Positions 8,476 through 18,026 of a stretch of DNA of 64,000 nt are shown piece by piece. The notes below the pieces were generated by a model. The model was not told the DNA's origin and ran no database searches. It saw only the letters and a list, made by a program, of their open reading frames with translations. The stretch is from Oscillospiraceae bacterium (GTDB lineage: Bacteria; Bacillota_A; Clostridia; Oscillospirales; WRJC01): NCBI GenBank assembly GCA_009782405.1, contig WRJC01000008.1:1-64000 (forward strand), in the 5' to 3' direction. Each line of letters starts with the position of its first letter. The stretch's first letter is position 1. Position numbers and translations under genes: made by a program.

Positions 8476-10002
8476 ATGAATATGAAACCCAAATGCATGG
8501 TACCGATCATTTTGTTATTGGTTTTCGCGGTTTTGGCGCCATTCGCCCTTCTTTCATGCAACTCCCCCGAAACCGATGCCTCAAACGGCGAAAACGACGG
8601 TTCCGGCCAAAACCGGGCGCCTTCCGAAGAACAAACCGAAAAAAGCGAATTCGAGCCCGTTGAAGGCACGGATTACGCAGGCTACAAATTCAGGGTCTTG
8701 GACTATGACGGTTCGGACAAGGGATTGTGGCAAGTCATGGCAATCTGCGAGATGATGGCAGAAGAGGAAACCGGGGAACCGATAAACGATGCGATTTACA
8801 AGATGAACAGGGAAGTCGAGGCATTGTACAACATCGACATAGGCATTTGCCCGACTGCGATAGATCCCGGCGACATCGCGACGAAATTCACGAAGGCCGT
8901 CTTGTCCGGCGATGATTTGTTCGATGCGGCGTTTTTGCGCGGAAGCTCGATACCGGGGGCTCTGGGCACAAAAAATATGGCTTACGATCTGCTTTCGATA
9001 CCTTCGCTCGATTTGTCGAAGAGCTGGTGGGACCAAAATTCCGCAAAAGCCATGTCGATCGGGGGAAAGCTGACCGCTGTCATCGGCGACATTAATTTCT
9101 ATTCGGCCATTGCGCCGATCGCCGTTTATGTAAACAAAAAAATCGTCGAGGACAACGACATCGGCGATTTGTACAAAATGACGAAAGAAGGAAAATGGAC
9201 TTGGGACGCCATGTACGGCATTGCCAAAATTTGCGCGAAAGATTTGGACGGCGACGGAATCATGACCAAAGACGACCAAGTCGGGCTTTTCATGCAGTAT
9301 TTTCAATTGCAGGCGGCGATAAACAGCGCGGGGGAATACATGACCCCGAAAAACGAAGAGGACATCCCCGTTTTTTCGCCGAACATGGAAAAAATTTCGG
9401 GCATAGCGGAGAAAGTGGTCACTTTCTACAACGACAAAGACACTACTGTCGCGGCGGAATCCATAACGGGATACAGCAATCAGTTCTACGAGTTCATGAT
9501 GCCCAAATTCCGCGACAACCAAGCCTTGTTTTTTGTAAACCAGCTTCTGATCAGTTTCGAACTGCGCAGCATGGAAGCCGATTTTGCCATACTCCCGCTC
9601 CCGAAATACGAGGAAAGCCAGCCGAAGTACGGTTCGGTGGTCGCTTCCTGGTGGGGGACATACACCGTCATGCCGATAACTTGCACGGACACGGAAAGAA
9701 CGGCGAACATACTCGGCGCGATGGGATATTATGCACAGAAATACGTGATGCCCGCATATTACGACAAAACCGTGACAGGCAAGCTGCTGCGCGACGATGA
9801 AGCCGCCGAAATGATGGACATAATCATGAAAAACAGGGTATTTGACCTTGCGGAGCTGTATAATTGGGGGAACATAAACGGAGTATTGAACACCGTATGC
9901 GCTTCAAACAAGGCGGACACCATTGTGTCGCAATTGGAAAAAAGCGAAAATGCAATAAACAAAGCCATCCAAAAAACTCTCGACCAGCTTCAGGAAAATT
10001 AG
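8476..10002 (+). CDS. Extracellular solute-binding lipoprotein, paralogue 1
   Basis: The protein has a lipoprotein signal (hydrophobic 9-26, lipobox LLSC, lipidated C28) and an acidic Ser/Asn/Glu linker. It then has a type 1 extracellular solute-binding fold with hallmarks shared by five other proteins in this window: YAGYKFR, EPINDAIYKMNREVE, LDLSKSWWDQN, a calcium-loop-like DLDGDGIMTKDD, ILPLPKYEESQPKY and VMPAYYDKTVTGKLLRDDE. It should capture a ligand outside the membrane for an ABC importer, but no permease or ATPase gene is near. ATG 8476 is chosen over GTG 8473 because AAAGGA lies five bases upstream. The first 70 codons are nearly identical in DNA to the next gene. Confidence 0.88.
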   Translation: MNMKPKCMVPIILLLVFAVLAPFALLSCNSPETDASNGENDGSGQNRAPSEEQTEKSEFEPVEGTDYAGYKFRVLDYDGSDKGLWQVMAICEMMAEEETGEPINDAIYKMNREVEALYNIDIGICPTAIDPGDIATKFTKAVLSGDDLFDAAFLRGSSIPGALGTKNMAYDLLSIPSLDLSKSWWDQNSAKAMSIGGKLTAVIGDINFYSAIAPIAVYVNKKIVEDNDIGDLYKMTKEGKWTWDAMYGIAKICAKDLDGDGIMTKDDQVGLFMQYFQLQAAINSAGEYMTPKNEEDIPVFSPNMEKISGIAEKVVTFYNDKDTTVAAESITGYSNQFYEFMMPKFRDNQALFFVNQLLISFELRSMEADFAILPLPKYEESQPKYGSVVASWWGTYTVMPITCTDTERTANILGAMGYYAQKYVMPAYYDKTVTGKLLRDDEAAEMMDIIMKNRVFDLAELYNWGNINGVLNTVCASNKADTIVSQLEKSENAINKAIQKTLDQLQEN

Positions 10003-10023
10003 GTAAGGAGGCACAAAAAAATC

Positions 10024-11532
10024 ATGAAACGCATAATATCGATCGTTTTGTTTTTTGTTTTTGCGGTTTTGGCGCCATTCGCCCTTCTTTCATGCAACTC
10101 CCCCGAAAGCGGCGATTCAAACGGCGAAACCAACGATTCCGGACAAAACCAAATGCCTTCCGAAGAACAGCCCGGGCAAAACGAATTCGAGCCCGCCGAA
10201 GGCACGGATTACGCAGGCTACAAATTCAGGATACTGGGCTGGGGCGCGACTTCCTCGGATATATGGAGGATCATGCATTATTCGGAAATTGCGGCCGAAA
10301 CTGAAAATGCCGATCCGATAAACGATTCCGTTTACAAAAGGAACAGGGAAGTAGAGGCGCTGTACAACATCGAAATCGAACTTTACCCCGTCATATATCC
10401 CGACACGGATTTCAGCGGAAGGTTCATAAAAGCGGTCCAGGCTCAGGACGATTTGTTTGATGCGGCCTTCATCGCCGGTTTTGCCGGCCCGCAGATTTTC
10501 CCCCGGAATATGACCGTCGATTTGCTCTCGATGCCGTCGCTCGATTTGTCCAAGAGCTGGTGGGACCAAAATTCCGTGAAAACTTTGAGTTTGGACGGCA
10601 AATTGAAGGCCGTCATCGGCGACATGAATTTTTACGCCAACGCTTCTTCGTACGTGGTTTATGCCAACAACCAGCTTGCCAAGCAATACGAAGTGGAAAA
10701 CTTGTACCAACTCGTCAGGGAGGGCAAATGGACATGGGATGCATTGTACGAAATAGCGAAAAAAACCTCGCAGGACACAAACAGCGACGGCATTGCGGAC
10801 AAAGGCGACCAGTTCGGGCTCAACATCAGCGACGGCGTCCTGAAATATTCCATAACGAGCGCGGGCGAACTGCTCTTCAAAAAGGATGCGGGCGATATAT
10901 ATGAATTTTCGCCCAATTATGAAAGAATCACGTCAATAATAGACAAAGTGTTGCCGATTTTCATGGATAAAAACGTGACTGTAAACGTGGACCGGATAAG
11001 CGGGTACAATAACGTATATTTTGAATATATGATGCCGAAATTCCGCAACGATGAAAATATGTTCCTCATACTGCAACTGCTCGCCGCCTTTGAGCTGAAC
11101 AGCATGGAAGCGGATTTTTCCATACTCCCCTTTCCGAAATACGACGAAAACCAAGAAAAATACGGGACGGAAATGCAAAATTGGTGGATAACGTACACGA
11201 CAATACCGACAACCTGCACGGATATCGAAAGGACGGGGAATATACTCGAGGCAATCGGCCATTATTCGCAAAAGTACGTGATGCCCGCATATTACCAAAC
11301 CACCATCGTAAACAAACTCATACGCGACGAAGAGACGGAAGAAATGCTGGACATCATTTTTAAAAACAAGTATATCGATGTGCCGGAGCTTTACAACATC
11401 GGTTTCATAAATGCGGAATATGTCAGCATGATAAACAAGGGCGGCAACACATTTATGTCAGCCTGCGAAAAAAACGAAGCCAAAATAAACAAAGCCATCC
11501 AGACGCTCGTCGATGAATTTCAGGGAAATTGA
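10024..11532 (+). CDS. Extracellular solute-binding lipoprotein, paralogue 2
   Basis: This is a 502-residue lipoprotein (lipobox LLSC, C24) that begins 21 bases after its paralogue behind AAGGAGG. Its signal peptide and linker share long identical DNA runs with paralogue 1 (for example around 10056-10100 and 10200-10230), whereas the binding domain has diverged strongly. This pattern fits tandem duplication with later diversification or local gene conversion. Family features are PINDSVYKRNREVEALYN, LDLSKSWWDQN, the calcium-loop-like DTNSDGIADKGD, ILPFPKYDENQEKY and VMPAYYQTTIVNKLIRDEE. The diverged ligand domain suggests a different but related substrate. No membrane component accompanies it. 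Confidence 0.88.
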   Translation: MKRIISIVLFFVFAVLAPFALLSCNSPESGDSNGETNDSGQNQMPSEEQPGQNEFEPAEGTDYAGYKFRILGWGATSSDIWRIMHYSEIAAETENADPINDSVYKRNREVEALYNIEIELYPVIYPDTDFSGRFIKAVQAQDDLFDAAFIAGFAGPQIFPRNMTVDLLSMPSLDLSKSWWDQNSVKTLSLDGKLKAVIGDMNFYANASSYVVYANNQLAKQYEVENLYQLVREGKWTWDALYEIAKKTSQDTNSDGIADKGDQFGLNISDGVLKYSITSAGELLFKKDAGDIYEFSPNYERITSIIDKVLPIFMDKNVTVNVDRISGYNNVYFEYMMPKFRNDENMFLILQLLAAFELNSMEADFSILPFPKYDENQEKYGTEMQNWWITYTTIPTTCTDIERTGNILEAIGHYSQKYVMPAYYQTTIVNKLIRDEETEEMLDIIFKNKYIDVPELYNIGFINAEYVSMINKGGNTFMSACEKNEAKINKAIQTLVDEFQGN

Positions 11533-11559
11533 AAACAAAATAACGGAAGGGAAAAAAAT

Positions 11560-12624
11560 ATGAACCGGAAATTTTACACCTCAAGGGAGCATTTGCTCAA
11601 AATCATGAAGGACAGCCCGCGCAAATTGGCCTTGAAGGCAGGCAGCATAACCGAATATGAGAACTGGAAAAAACAGCTGCGGGAAAAAATCACGGAACTT
11701 TTGGGCTTTTCGGCATTGATGCCCGCCCCCCCAAATCCGCAGGAGCTCGAAAGCGTCCAAATGGACGGATACAAGCGGATAAAAATGACCATCGACACCG
11801 AACCGGACGTCACGATGCCGTTTTATGCCCTGATTCCCGATGGGCTGAAACCGGGCGAAAAACTTCCGGCAATCCTCGCCCCGCACGGCCACGGCAGTTT
11901 CGGAAAAGAAGCGGTGGCCAACAACCCCTTGTTCCCCGAACTTGAAGCCAACATCAAGGCGTTAGACTACGGCTACGGCGAATCGGCCGCAAAAGCGGGT
12001 TTTATCGCATTTTGCCCCGATGCAAGGGGGTTCGGCGAACGGCGGGAAAAATACAACCAAGCGGACGCCCCCGACCAAAAGCTCGCCAGCTCCTGCGCAT
12101 ACCTCAATGTCATGGCTATGGGCATGGGCACAAACGTGGCGGGGATGTGGACTTGGGATTTGATGCGCCTCATCGATTATGCGCAGTCCCGCGATGATGT
12201 TTTGGGGGATAAAATCGGCTGTATAGGCTTGTCGGGCGGCGGGCTCCAAACCTTATGGCTTTCCGCGCTCGACGAACGGGTGAAATGCGCGGTCATAAGC
12301 GGCTATTTCTACGGTTTCGGCGAGTCGCTCCAAGACATGATGAACTGCGCTTGCAACTACATACCCCATATGTGGGAATACTGCGACATAGGCGAAGTCG
12401 GTGCGCTGATCGCGCCGCGCCCGCTTTTGATCGAAACCGGGACGCTCGACCCCCTCAACGGGCCAAGCAACCTCGGCAATGTGGTCCCTTATGTGAACCA
12501 AACAAAAAGCGCCTATGACTTGCTTGGCTCGCCGCAAAACATATGCCACGACATTTTCGAAGGGCCGCACAAATGGAACGGCGTCCATGCCATTCCTTGG
12601 ATCAAAAAACATTTGAACGCTTGA
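11560..12624 (+). CDS. Alpha/beta hydrolase, acetyl-xylan-esterase / dienelactone-hydrolase-like
   Basis: The 354-residue protein has no signal peptide, so it acts in the cytoplasm. The nucleophile elbow is GLSGGG with S225. D297 in ETGTLDP and H337 in EGPHKW complete a likely triad. ILAPHGHGSFG and FCPDARGFGERR give the oxyanion and strand motifs of the large esterases that deacylate sugars. Within the operon it could remove acetyl or other ester groups from an imported saccharide before oxidation and isomerisation. The substrate is inferred from context only. The ribosome site is GGAAGGG, and the gaps to its neighbours are 27 and 23 bases. Confidence 0.8.
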   Translation: MNRKFYTSREHLLKIMKDSPRKLALKAGSITEYENWKKQLREKITELLGFSALMPAPPNPQELESVQMDGYKRIKMTIDTEPDVTMPFYALIPDGLKPGEKLPAILAPHGHGSFGKEAVANNPLFPELEANIKALDYGYGESAAKAGFIAFCPDARGFGERREKYNQADAPDQKLASSCAYLNVMAMGMGTNVAGMWTWDLMRLIDYAQSRDDVLGDKIGCIGLSGGGLQTLWLSALDERVKCAVISGYFYGFGESLQDMMNCACNYIPHMWEYCDIGEVGALIAPRPLLIETGTLDPLNGPSNLGNVVPYVNQTKSAYDLLGSPQNICHDIFEGPHKWNGVHAIPWIKKHLNA

Positions 12625-12647
12625 AATATTGGAGAGGATGCATTTTT

Positions 12648-13754
12648 ATGGACGGAAAATTCACGAAGCGGCAGCGCTATCTCGCCGCAATGCGAAAAGA
12701 TCCCGCCGACGGAGAATTGGTTTGGGCCCCCAACTTCGATTATTGGCTGTCAGTGAACAGCGCGCAAAAAACGTTGCCGGAGGCATATCGCGGCATGAGC
12801 CGAAACGACATAGTGCGCTCCATCGGCGGCACAATCTGGAACCGCGCGGGCGCGGTTTCGGCCCACCAAGACAAAAAGATAAAGCATATTTACGGCAAAC
12901 GCCCAAACGGGGCGAATTACCATGAGATAACCACGCCCATCGGCAGCATTTCCGAAGAAACCATGCCGACCGAATCGGCGCACAGCTCCCATGCCCATAC
13001 CAAGCATTTAGTCAAAGACATGGAAAGCCTGCGCGTGATGACATATGTAGCCCAATCCACCGATTATTCCGTGAATTTCGACGACGCGCAAAAAGCCGTG
13101 GAGGAAACCGGCGACGACGGAATAGTGCTGCACCAGCTTTTTTGCGTGCCGCTGATCCAGTTCGCCAAAACCGACGCCGGCTATATGGACGCTTTTTACA
13201 TGATTGAGGACTATCCCGAAGAAGTGGAGGCTCTGCTTTCGGTATACCGCAAAAAATACGTCGAAACCTTCAAGCTGTTAGCCGCCACTCCCGCCGATGT
13301 CATAGAGTTCGGCGACAATATGGATGAGGTCATGATTTCTCCGAAGCTTTTCGAGCGCTATGCGGTCGATTTCTACCGGGAATGCAAATCCGCGCTTGGC
13401 GGCTCCGGCAAAATATTGGCGGCGCACTGGTGCGGGCGCACGCAGCATTTGCTTCCCTTAGTGCCAAAAACCGGAATTGAAGTGGTGGAAGCCGTGGTTA
13501 CTTGGCCCATGGCGGACATAACCTTGGAAGCGGCGCTCGACGCGCTCGACGGCAAAGCGGCGCTGCAGGGCGGCATTCCGGCGGTCATGGTCTGCCCCGA
13601 ATCCGTATCGCGGCGGGATTTCGAGGGATACATCGAATCAGTCGCGCTGAAACAAAAGGGGCGGCCGGGATTTATACTCGGAATGTCGGACAATGTGCCG
13701 CCAAACGCCGATTTTTCGAGAGTGGAAGCGGTTGCGGAATTGATAAAAAAATAA
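12648..13754 (+). CDS. Uroporphyrinogen decarboxylase family protein (MtaA-like), paralogue 1
   Basis: The 368-residue protein has the UroD/cobalamin-methyltransferase TIM-barrel pattern: IEFGDNMDEVMISPKLFERYAVDFYRE in the middle (read 219 onward) and an HxC pair (H260, C262) in AAHWCGRT. A further Cys, C316, follows at a spacing similar to the zinc site of MtaA-type methyltransferases. This arrangement fits a zinc-thiolate methyltransferase better than haem synthesis. No haem or corrinoid gene lies nearby. The start ATG at 12648 follows GGAGAGG; a longer frame into the previous gene was rejected. It is the first of four divergent UroD-family genes here. The reaction is unknown; methyl transfer from a methylated compound is one possibility. 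Confidence 0.75.
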   Translation: MDGKFTKRQRYLAAMRKDPADGELVWAPNFDYWLSVNSAQKTLPEAYRGMSRNDIVRSIGGTIWNRAGAVSAHQDKKIKHIYGKRPNGANYHEITTPIGSISEETMPTESAHSSHAHTKHLVKDMESLRVMTYVAQSTDYSVNFDDAQKAVEETGDDGIVLHQLFCVPLIQFAKTDAGYMDAFYMIEDYPEEVEALLSVYRKKYVETFKLLAATPADVIEFGDNMDEVMISPKLFERYAVDFYRECKSALGGSGKILAAHWCGRTQHLLPLVPKTGIEVVEAVVTWPMADITLEAALDALDGKAALQGGIPAVMVCPESVSRRDFEGYIESVALKQKGRPGFILGMSDNVPPNADFSRVEAVAELIKK

Positions 13755-13772
13755 TCGAAAGGTAAAAAACAA

Positions 13773-14867
13773 ATGAAATTGAAAATAGAAGCGGGCAACC
13801 ATGAACTCGTCAGCTGCCCGGTGCGCTTTGAAAGCGACGAGCCGATTTTAAATCACAATTTTGCCCTTGCGCGAAAAAACATCGTCATCCCGGCGCAATA
13901 CGCCGGAAAAACAAACGCCGGCAAGCATGAGTATGTTTTCATTTTAAACAGCCTAAAACCGGGCATTTCCGCCGAGTTCGAAATCGTCGAGCCAAAAAAG
14001 CCGCCCGCCGATTCGGCAAAATCGATTGTCACCGACAAATCGGTCGATATAATCCTCAAGGGTGCCGTATATACCTCGTACTATTTCGGGGCGGATATAC
14101 CCAAGCCGTACCTCGGGCCTTTTTGCGGAAAAAAAGGCGAACCCATCACCCGCCACGGCTATTCCGGCAGCGAACACCCGCATCACCGAAGCATATGGTT
14201 TTCCCACGGGGACATAAACAAAACGGACACATGGAACGAACCCGAGGGAATTCACGGATATATTGAAAACAAAGAAATCAGCGGCATCATAAACGGCGCC
14301 GCATACACGCAGTTCACGGCAAAAAATCTCTGGACCCACCACGACAAATCGCCCATCGCCGACGACTCCACCACAATCGCGGTGTACAACACGCCGGAAA
14401 ACCGGCGCATAATCGACGCGTCACTCACTTTGTCGGCAAACTACGGGGACATAACGCTCGGCTCGACCAAAGAAGCGGGGCCGATCGCGGTGCGCATGGC
14501 GGACAACTACATCGTGCCCAACGGCGGCAGGATAGAAAATTCATTCGGCGGGATAAACGAAAGCGAGATATGGATGAAGCGCGCCCACTGGAACGATTAT
14601 TGCGGAAGGGGCGAGTTCGGCGACGTTTACGGGGTGGCGATACTCGACAACCCGCAAAACCCGGGCTATCCTTCATATTTCCACACCCGCGACTACGGGC
14701 TCATGGCAGCCAACAATTTTCATCTCGGCGGAGAAGAAAAAATTGCCGCAGGCGAGTCGGTAACCTACAAATACCGCATCGCAATTCACGGAGGAGATGC
14801 CAAAAAGGCTAAAATAGCGCAGCTTTTCGCCAACTACATATTCGCGCCGAAAGCGTCGGTCAATTAG
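13773..14867 (+). CDS. DUF6807 (PmoA-like) family protein
   Basis: The 364-residue protein carries the family signature HPHHRSIWFSHGDIN (H135, H137, H138), preceded by a GPFCGKKGEPITRHG segment, and ends with a beta-rich half (RDYGLMAANNFHLGGEE). Genes of this family are usually annotated as PmoA because of a historical name, but they have no methane-oxidation role. They occur widely in carbohydrate-utilisation clusters beside Gfo/Idh/MocA enzymes and TIM-barrel isomerases, as here. There is no signal peptide. A sugar-related function is inferred from context, and the clustered His residues suggest metal or substrate binding. Confidence 0.75.
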   Translation: MKLKIEAGNHELVSCPVRFESDEPILNHNFALARKNIVIPAQYAGKTNAGKHEYVFILNSLKPGISAEFEIVEPKKPPADSAKSIVTDKSVDIILKGAVYTSYYFGADIPKPYLGPFCGKKGEPITRHGYSGSEHPHHRSIWFSHGDINKTDTWNEPEGIHGYIENKEISGIINGAAYTQFTAKNLWTHHDKSPIADDSTTIAVYNTPENRRIIDASLTLSANYGDITLGSTKEAGPIAVRMADNYIVPNGGRIENSFGGINESEIWMKRAHWNDYCGRGEFGDVYGVAILDNPQNPGYPSYFHTRDYGLMAANNFHLGGEEKIAAGESVTYKYRIAIHGGDAKKAKIAQLFANYIFAPKASVN

Positions 14868-14892
14868 ATTTTATTTTACGGAGGTTTATTTT

Positions 14893-15303
14893 ATGGAAAA
14901 TATCGTTTTGGGCATAGCCCACGCCGCCTACCACACCGCGCAAATGGACGCCATGATCGATTTTTATTGCGGCAAACTCGGATTCAAGCACGCATTCACG
15001 CTAAAAGACGACGCCGGGAACCCTTGGATACAATACATCAAGATAGCGGACAATTCGTTTGTCGAATTGTTCTACGCAAAGCCGGAGCAAACAAAAAACG
15101 GCGATGCCAGGTATCACCACCTGTGCATAAGGGTAAACGACATATCCGCCGCCGCCGATTACCTGAAATCCAAAGGCATACCCATAACTTCGGGGCCGTC
15201 TGTGGGCAAGGACAAAAATTCGCAGTGCTGGTGCGCCGACCCCGATGGAAACAAGATCGAGTTCATGTGCGTGTCGCCCGAATCCCCGCAAGCCAATGCG
15301 TGA
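14893..15303 (+). CDS. VOC (glyoxalase/bleomycin-resistance) family protein
   Basis: This 136-residue protein has the two beta-alpha-beta-beta-beta modules of the vicinal oxygen chelate fold. Probable metal ligands are His in HAAYHTA, Glu in SFVELFYAK, His in YHHLCIRV and Glu in GNKIEFMCV. Family members include epimerases, lyases and dioxygenases. In a sugar operon, an isomerase, epimerase or lyase acting on an oxidised sugar is plausible. The ribosome site GGAGG precedes the ATG. Confidence 0.82.
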   Translation: MENIVLGIAHAAYHTAQMDAMIDFYCGKLGFKHAFTLKDDAGNPWIQYIKIADNSFVELFYAKPEQTKNGDARYHHLCIRVNDISAAADYLKSKGIPITSGPSVGKDKNSQCWCADPDGNKIEFMCVSPESPQANA

Positions 15304-15352
15304 TTATTTCGCAAAAAACAGGAAATTGCAAAAAGAAAGGAAATATGTCGTC

Positions 15353-16879
15353 ATGGAAAAATATAAAAATACGGCGAAACTGATTTGTTTGGCTGTCGTA
15401 TTATGCGCGGTTGTCGTTTCCGCCGTGTTTTTTGCTGCGGGCTGTTCGAAAAAAAACGATTCCGAGGCCGAAAACCGGGAAAAATCCGCAAGTGATGGCC
15501 CGGCTCAAAACGAAACGCCGGCGGAAACGGAGGCGCCCGAAATTCAGCCGGATTTGCCCGAAGCGGACTTCGGCGGGTATGAGTTCACATTTCTTGTCAG
15601 GATGATAGACGACGCGCACTGGTATCCGTATAACCCGAGGGAAATATATGCCGAAGAGGAAAACGCCGAACCGATAAACGACGCGGTGTACAGGCGCAAC
15701 AGATATGTCGAGGACAAATACAATTGCTCCATAAAACAAAACCAAACGCCAAATTATGCGGGCGAAATGCAAAAAACTGTGAAAGCCGGGGATGACATAT
15801 ATTCTGTCTATTACGCCGCTGTCGTCGACCTCACATCGCCGGCGGCGAACGGATTCTTTTGCGACCTGTTCGAAATCCCGCACCTCGACCTCGGCGCCCC
15901 GTGGTGGGACCGAAACGCCGTGAAATCATTGTCCATCGGCCGCCGTCTGTTTTTTGCCACAAGCGATTTGATGATAGTGGACAACGACAGCACATCCACC
16001 TTGGTGTTCAACAAAAAACTCATACAGGAGCACGCCCTTGAAAACCCCTATGAACTCGTGCGCGGAAACAAATGGACATTGGACAAATTGATCGAAATGT
16101 CGCGGGGGGTGGCGCAGGATTTAAACGGCGACGGCATCATGGACTACAACGACAAATTCGGTTTCGTGGGATACCGGAACGCCGCATTTTCGCTCGTGCA
16201 CGCGGCGGATGTATGGATTGCCCAAAAAGACAAAGACGACATGCCGTACTTCACCCTCAACACAGACAAATTTTTCACCGTTTTTGACAAGGCCTGCGAT
16301 TTGATGTATGATGCCGGTTCGTACAACATACACCACCTTGAAGGGAAATTCCCCGAAATCTACAAGATTTCCGCGCAGATGTTCATGGAAGACCGCTCGC
16401 TTTTCTATTGGATACTGTTGCACGACATATTCGATTTCAGGGATATGGAAAGCGATTTCGGAATATTGCCCCTGCCAAAATACAGCGGCGACCAAAAAGA
16501 ATATTATCACGAGGTGAACCATTACCACGGGCATGCCCTCGCAATACCGGTTTCAGTATCCGACCAAGAACGGACGGGGATCATCCTCGAAGCGCTAACG
16601 GCAAAATCCAGGTACACTTTGCTGCCCGCATATTACGACATATCGCTCCAGCGCAAATTTTCTCGCGACGAAGAATCGAGGGAAATGCTCGACATAATTT
16701 TTTCTTCGTTCATGTATGATGTGGGCGCGATAAACGAATGGGGCAGCATATTCTACAACCTCGTCATGATGACGATGAAAAACGACAGGGATATAGCTTC
16801 GAAATTTGAAAAATACGAGGCCAAAGCGTTGCAGGATATGCAAAAGACCATGGATCTGTACGAAAAAATAGGGAAATGA
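15353..16879 (+). CDS. Extracellular solute-binding lipoprotein, paralogue 3
   Basis: The 508-residue lipoprotein has a clear signal and lipobox AAGC (C31), then an acidic linker. Shared family blocks are FGGYEFTFLVR, AEPINDAVYRRNRYVEDKYN, LDLGAPWWDRNAVKSLS, the calcium-loop-like DLNGDGIMDYND, ILPLPKYSGDQKEY and LLPAYYDISLQRKFSRDEES. The ATG at 15353 is chosen because AGAAAGGA lies 11 bases upstream and it gives a normal signal peptide. An upstream extension to 15245 lies in the preceding gene. It resembles paralogue 4 (32412) more than paralogues 1 and 2. It is the third binding protein in an operon without permeases. Confidence 0.87.
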   Translation: MEKYKNTAKLICLAVVLCAVVVSAVFFAAGCSKKNDSEAENREKSASDGPAQNETPAETEAPEIQPDLPEADFGGYEFTFLVRMIDDAHWYPYNPREIYAEEENAEPINDAVYRRNRYVEDKYNCSIKQNQTPNYAGEMQKTVKAGDDIYSVYYAAVVDLTSPAANGFFCDLFEIPHLDLGAPWWDRNAVKSLSIGRRLFFATSDLMIVDNDSTSTLVFNKKLIQEHALENPYELVRGNKWTLDKLIEMSRGVAQDLNGDGIMDYNDKFGFVGYRNAAFSLVHAADVWIAQKDKDDMPYFTLNTDKFFTVFDKACDLMYDAGSYNIHHLEGKFPEIYKISAQMFMEDRSLFYWILLHDIFDFRDMESDFGILPLPKYSGDQKEYYHEVNHYHGHALAIPVSVSDQERTGIILEALTAKSRYTLLPAYYDISLQRKFSRDEESREMLDIIFSSFMYDVGAINEWGSIFYNLVMMTMKNDRDIASKFEKYEAKALQDMQKTMDLYEKIGK

Positions 16880-16910
16880 CCGAATTTATCCGGAAAAGGG
16901 GAATCGATTT

Positions 16911-17921
16911 ATGAAGGGTAGGGAACTTACGAGAAAAATACTATTGCATGAAGAAGCGGAGAGGCTCCCGCGCGATTTGTGGACGGTGCCGTACATAAAT
17001 ATGTTCAGGCAGGGCGAACTGGGGCGTTTTTTGGAAATGTTTCCAAGGGATTTTACGGGAGCCGGGGTAAATTACGGGAAGTCGCGCTACTTTGGCGGGA
17101 CCCCGTACCGCAAGGGAAGCTATATCGACGAATTTGGCTGCGAATGGGAAGTGATGGAGGACGGAGTGGCGGGCGAAGTGAAAAACCCGCCCATAAAAAC
17201 GCGGGCCGACTTGGACAATTACAAACTTCCCCTGGAAATGCTCGACGAAATGAAATGGGACGGCAATATGCAGGCATACAAGGAAACCGATTTGTTCGCG
17301 ATGTGCGGGACTCATGTGCGCCCGTTTGAAAGGATGCAGTTTTTGAGGGGCACCGAGCAGCTTTTTATGGACATCGCGACGGAAGACCCCATTTTTCTGA
17401 AAATGAAAGACATGCTCCACGAATTTTATATCCGCGAGCTGAAACTGCTCGCCCCGCTGGCCATCGACGGAATCAGCTTCATGGATGACTGGGGCACGCA
17501 GCGCTCGCTTTTGATTTCGCCCGCCGCATGGCGCAAACATTTCAAGCCGATGTACAAGGAATACTGCGATATAATACACAGCGCGGGCAAATTCGCTTTC
17601 TTCCATTCGGACGGGCACACCGAGGAAATTTACGGCGACATTGTGGAAATCGGAGTGGATGCGTACAATTCGCAGCTGTTTTGCATGGATGTAGAGCGCC
17701 TGGCCGAAAAATACAAGGGCAAGATCACTTTCTGGGGCGAACTCGACAGGCAGAACATTTTGCCCTTTGGAACCGAAGATGAAGTCAGGGAGAGCGTCCG
17801 CCGGATAAAAAGAGCCATGCTGTCCCCGAAGCGCACGGGATTCATCGCCGAGCTCTCCTGGGAGACGGTCACGCCCCTGGCGAATGTGATCGCGGCTTAC
17901 GACGAATTTGAAAAAATCTGA
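16911..17921 (+). CDS. Uroporphyrinogen decarboxylase family protein, paralogue 2
   Basis: The 336-residue protein has UroD-family landmarks: AMCGTHVRPFERMQFLRG, FMDDWGTQRSLLISPAAWRKHFKPMYK, then FAFFHSDGHTEEI and FWGELDRQNILPFG. The HxC zinc pair is replaced by His-Ser-Asp (FFHSDG), so a zinc-methyltransferase mechanism is less likely than for paralogue 1. It is the last gene of the long operon, 31 bases after a solute-binding protein gene. True HemE proteins keep arginines and an aspartate for porphyrin binding in a different context, and the sequence here is not close to HemE. Function unknown. Confidence 0.78.
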   Translation: MKGRELTRKILLHEEAERLPRDLWTVPYINMFRQGELGRFLEMFPRDFTGAGVNYGKSRYFGGTPYRKGSYIDEFGCEWEVMEDGVAGEVKNPPIKTRADLDNYKLPLEMLDEMKWDGNMQAYKETDLFAMCGTHVRPFERMQFLRGTEQLFMDIATEDPIFLKMKDMLHEFYIRELKLLAPLAIDGISFMDDWGTQRSLLISPAAWRKHFKPMYKEYCDIIHSAGKFAFFHSDGHTEEIYGDIVEIGVDAYNSQLFCMDVERLAEKYKGKITFWGELDRQNILPFGTEDEVRESVRRIKRAMLSPKRTGFIAELSWETVTPLANVIAAYDEFEKI

Positions 17922-18026
17922 AAAATTTGAAAAAAATCGGAATATCGCAAAAATTCCCCGGAACATTTTCGCGCTTCGCACGTCTAACATGGCAAACATA
18001 CCGCAATGAAAGGTTTGGATATTCTT

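Noticed and set aside
13773..14867. Annotation as a methane monooxygenase subunit because the family is called PmoA
   Set aside because: The HPHHRSIWF motif belongs to DUF6807, which is found in carbohydrate loci; there are no membrane helices or other pmo genes.
16911..17921. Reading the UroD-family genes as HemE of haem synthesis
   Set aside because: There are four divergent copies, no other haem gene, varied active-site residues and a consistent sugar-metabolism context.
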